Source: an uncultured Oxalobacteraceae bacterium
GTDB taxonomy: Bacteria; Pseudomonadota; Gammaproteobacteria; Burkholderiales; Burkholderiaceae
Reading direction: 5' to 3'
DNA: 5,901 nucleotides
NCBI GenBank assembly: GCA_946479255.1
Contig: CAMLFK010000295.1
Span: 1 to 5,901 of the forward strand
Below, piece after piece: positions 5,036 to 5,901 of this stretch. Under the pieces are notes generated by a model that ran no database searches, was not told the DNA's origin, and saw only the letters and a list, made by a program, of their open reading frames with translations. Position 1 is the first letter of the stretch, and every line of letters starts with the position of its first letter. The position numbers were made by a program, and so were the translations under genes.

Positions 5036-5901
5036 TCAAACGTCGATATTCCCCGCCTGCAGTGCATTCGACTCAATAAAGTGCCGCCGCGGCTCCACGT
5101 CATCTCCCATCAGCGTCGTAAAGATCTGATCGGCAGCAATGGCATCCTCGATCTGCACCTTGAGCAGGCGACGCACCGTCGGATCCATGGTCGTCTCCCA
5201 CAGCTGCTCGGGATTCATCTCGCCCAGACCCTTGTAACGCTGCTTGGACACGCCACGCTCCGCTTCCTCGCGCAGCCATTCCATGGCCTGCTGGAAGTCG
5301 CGCACGGCGAATTCCTTCATCTTCTCGCCTTCGCCGCGGCGGATGATGGCGCCTTCGCCCATCAGGCCCTGGAACGTCTCGGCCGAGTTTTCCAGCGTCT
5401 TGTAGTCGGCGCCGGCGACGAAGTCGGCGTCGATCGACGTCACTTGCACGTTGCCGTAGTGGATGCGTTCGATGCGCAGGCTGTGCTTGTCCGACAGTTC
5501 GTCCGAACGCACGCCCACCTTCACGCTCGTGTCGTGGATCGCGTCGGCCAGCGCCTGCGCCGATTTCTCGGCCGCTTCCTGGGTCGACAGGTCCAGCTTC
5601 ACGCCGGTCATGATGGCGGACAGGGCGGCGCGGTCGATCACGCGCGACAGGCGCATCATGATCGCGTTCGCCTTGTTGTACTTGTCGACCAGGTCGCCCA
5701 GCGCGCCGTCGGTGATCGCCTCCGCGCCTTCCTTCGGCATCAGGGCAGCACCGTTCAGGGCGAAGCGCATCATGTAGCTGGCTTCCTCGACGTCGTCCTT
5801 CAGGTAGCGCTCGTCGCGGCCGGCCTTGACCTTGTACAGCGGCGGCTGCGCGATGTAGATGTGGCCGCGCTCGACCAGCTGCGGCATCTGGCGGTAGAAC
5901 A
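5036..5901 (-). CDS. gyrB: DNA gyrase subunit B, C-terminal part (5' end beyond right edge)
   Basis: GyrB is the ATPase subunit of DNA gyrase, which introduces negative supercoils in partnership with GyrA. The window holds about the last 288 of an expected 800-840 residues. The frame is open to the right edge (F-Y-R-Q-M-P-Q-L), so the ATG at 5885-5887 is internal. Visible hallmarks are [14 protein letters not shown] at the end of the TOPRIM region; the long insertion typical of Gram-negative GyrB (roughly from the ALMPKEG segment to WLREEAERG); the highly conserved [21 protein letters not shown]; and the tail [26 protein letters not shown]. The gene converges on the defence operon. Its codons are clearly more G/C-ending than those of hsdS and the primase-helicase, consistent with a native core gene beside imported DNA. 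The likely terminator is the hairpin at 4920-4942. Confidence 0.98.
   Translation of the reverse strand, partial: FYRQMPQLVERGHIYIAQPPLYKVKAGRDERYLKDDVEEASYMMRFALNGAALMPKEGAEAITDGALGDLVDKYNKANAIMMRLSRVIDRAALSAIMTGVKLDLSTQEAAEKSAQALADAIHDTSVKVGVRSDELSDKHSLRIERIHYGNVQVTSIDADFVAGADYKTLENSAETFQGLMGEGAIIRRGEGEKMKEFAVRDFQQAMEWLREEAERGVSKQRYKGLGEMNPEQLWETTMDPTVRRLLKVQIEDAIAADQIFTTLMGDDVEPRRHFIESNALQAGNIDV

Overview
The window looks like chromosomal DNA from a GC-rich betaproteobacterium. The evidence is the C-terminal part of a housekeeping DNA gyrase B on the minus strand, ending in the betaproteobacterial-type tail ...GNIDV, with strongly G/C-ending codons. A Burkholderiales/Oxalobacteraceae-like (Massilia-like) host is my best guess, but the family-level placement is inference. 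In such genomes gyrB usually lies in the dnaA-dnaN-gyrB block near the replication origin, so this locus is probably close to oriC.

Positions 1-4717 (possibly to 4830) hold a tightly packed plus-strand operon of defence type, entering from beyond the left edge. In order it contains: the 3' part of a YhcG/DUF1016-family PD-(D/E)XK nuclease; a type I restriction-modification specificity subunit (HsdS), joined to the nuclease by an ATGA overlap; a small DUF6978-like protein of unknown function; and a large protein that fuses a TOTE-type archaeo-eukaryotic primase (AEP) domain to a superfamily 2 DExH helicase. A 38-codon ORF follows, again by an ATGA overlap. No HsdM or HsdR lies inside the window; HsdM is expected upstream. 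The nuclease and the helicase motor that normally sit together in HsdR appear here as separate proteins on either side of HsdS, which raises the possibility of a composite system.

Positions 4718-5035 are a convergent intergenic region. Besides the small ORF it has a strong GC hairpin (4920-4942) that can serve as a terminator for gyrB and perhaps for the operon. It also has three copies of an 18-bp motif spaced 21-22 bp apart (4965-5025), ending in a TGT-type terminus only 3 bp past the gyrB stop codon. This arrangement resembles the transposase-binding end of a Tn7-like or Tn5053-like element inserted immediately downstream of gyrB, and may mark one boundary of the defence island. The transposon reading is inference; the repeats are directly visible.

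Positions 5036-5901 are the 3' end of gyrB on the minus strand, running off the right edge.
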